From an uncultured Clostridia bacterium (GTDB lineage Bacteria > Bacillota > Clostridia > Christensenellales > Borkfalkiaceae): a stretch of DNA of 5,841 nucleotides. This document shows positions 5,470 through 5,841 of this stretch, piece after piece. The first letter of the stretch is position 1. Each line of letters opens with the position of its first letter. Below the pieces are notes generated by a model. That model was given only the letters and a program-made list of their open reading frames with translations. It did no database searches and was not told the DNA's origin. Made by a program: the position numbers and the translations under genes. The stretch spans positions 1-5,841 of the forward strand of contig USSJ01000089.1 in the NCBI GenBank assembly GCA_900557285.1, written 5' to 3'.

Positions 5470-5841
5470 ATGAAGATGAAAGGCAAGCTGATGGATGCGG
5501 AGGGAATGGCGAATACGTTTCGCCGCCTTGCGCATCAGATTATAGAACGCAACGGCGGAGTGGAAGATCTTGTTATCATCGGAATACGGACGCGCGGCGT
5601 TACCGTTGCGGAACGGATCAAGGCATGTCTGGATTCGATCGAAGGCAGCAATATTCCGCTCGGCATTTTTGATATTGCGCTGTATCGGGATGATCTGCAG
5701 TCGCTTGGCAGTGAAGTGAAATTTTTCGGCAGTGAAATATCCTTCGGGGTGGACGGAAAAACGGTTCTCATCTGCGACGATGTGATTTATACGGGCAGGA
5801 CGGTTCGCGCGGCGATTTCGGAGATCATGTCGATGGGAAGG
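5470..5841 (+). CDS. pyrR: Bifunctional pyr operon regulator / uracil phosphoribosyltransferase, N-terminal part
   Basis: The gene runs off the right edge after 124 codons of a family that usually has about 175-180 residues. PyrR binds pyr mRNA in the presence of UMP or UTP to promote attenuation, and also has uracil phosphoribosyltransferase activity. Seen here are the PRTase-fold motif IGIRTRGVTVAERI at 37-50, YRDDL at 72-76, and the PRPP-binding loop TVLICDDVIYTGRTVRAAI at 98-116, whose DDVIYTGRT core is diagnostic for PyrR. AGGAG (5458-5462) lies 7 nt before the ATG at 5470; an in-frame ATG two codons later is less well spaced. The gene starts 20 nt after the rluD-like stop. That gap is too short to hold a pyr attenuator, so any PyrR-binding leader should lie downstream or before the operon. 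Confidence 0.93.
   Translation, partial: MKMKGKLMDAEGMANTFRRLAHQIIERNGGVEDLVIIGIRTRGVTVAERIKACLDSIEGSNIPLGIFDIALYRDDLQSLGSEVKFFGSEISFGVDGKTVLICDDVIYTGRTVRAAISEIMSMGR

Overview
This window looks like two unrelated pieces of bacterial DNA meeting at about position 1205-1246. Both sides appear to come from Firmicutes (Clostridia-type gut bacteria), but from different genomes. The left part (1 to about 1230) has GC-rich codons that favour GCC for alanine, and its two genes read leftwards. The phospho-sugar mutase resembles those of Faecalibacterium/Gemmiger-type Oscillospirales; this is recognition from memory, not a search. The right part (about 1240 to 5841) favours GCG for alanine, has a very high density of GATC, and its six genes all read rightwards in a tight operon. 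Its lineage is a Clostridia-like Firmicute that I cannot place further.

Left part. The window opens with the first 85 codons of a phosphoglucomutase/phosphomannomutase on the minus strand, with a near-perfect sigma-70/SigA promoter (TTGACA, 17 nt, TATATT). About 520 bp without a credible gene follow. This gap holds small hairpins, a strong minus-strand terminator (483-516), a nested inverted-repeat element built on six copies of AAGTGGT/ACCACTT (557-702), and a second minus-strand terminator (731-767). Next is the 3' end of a minus-strand gene encoding a response-regulator receiver domain, probably the C-terminal end of a hybrid histidine kinase. It is cut at the junction.

Right part. The C-terminal half of Lgt (prolipoprotein diacylglyceryl transferase) emerges from the junction. 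It is followed by pncB (nicotinate phosphoribosyltransferase), an unnamed coiled-coil protein with DivIVA-like character, lspA (signal peptidase II), an RluA/RluD-family pseudouridine synthase, and the first 124 codons of pyrR, which runs off the window. Three of the five gene boundaries overlap by 4-8 nt and the other two have gaps of 29 and 20 nt, so the set is very probably co-transcribed and partly translationally coupled. Lgt and LspA catalyse consecutive steps of lipoprotein maturation; PncB feeds NAD salvage; the RluD-like enzyme modifies rRNA; PyrR senses pyrimidine nucleotides. The order lspA-rluD-pyrR is familiar from Firmicutes.

A frame that stays open across the junction (707-1873) could be mistaken for a 388-residue fused Lgt. 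Its first ~175 codons are only the antisense of the receiver gene and its terminator. No complete novel system is evident. The items most worth a second look are the junction, the AAGTGGT inverted-repeat element, the GATC density and the coiled-coil protein.
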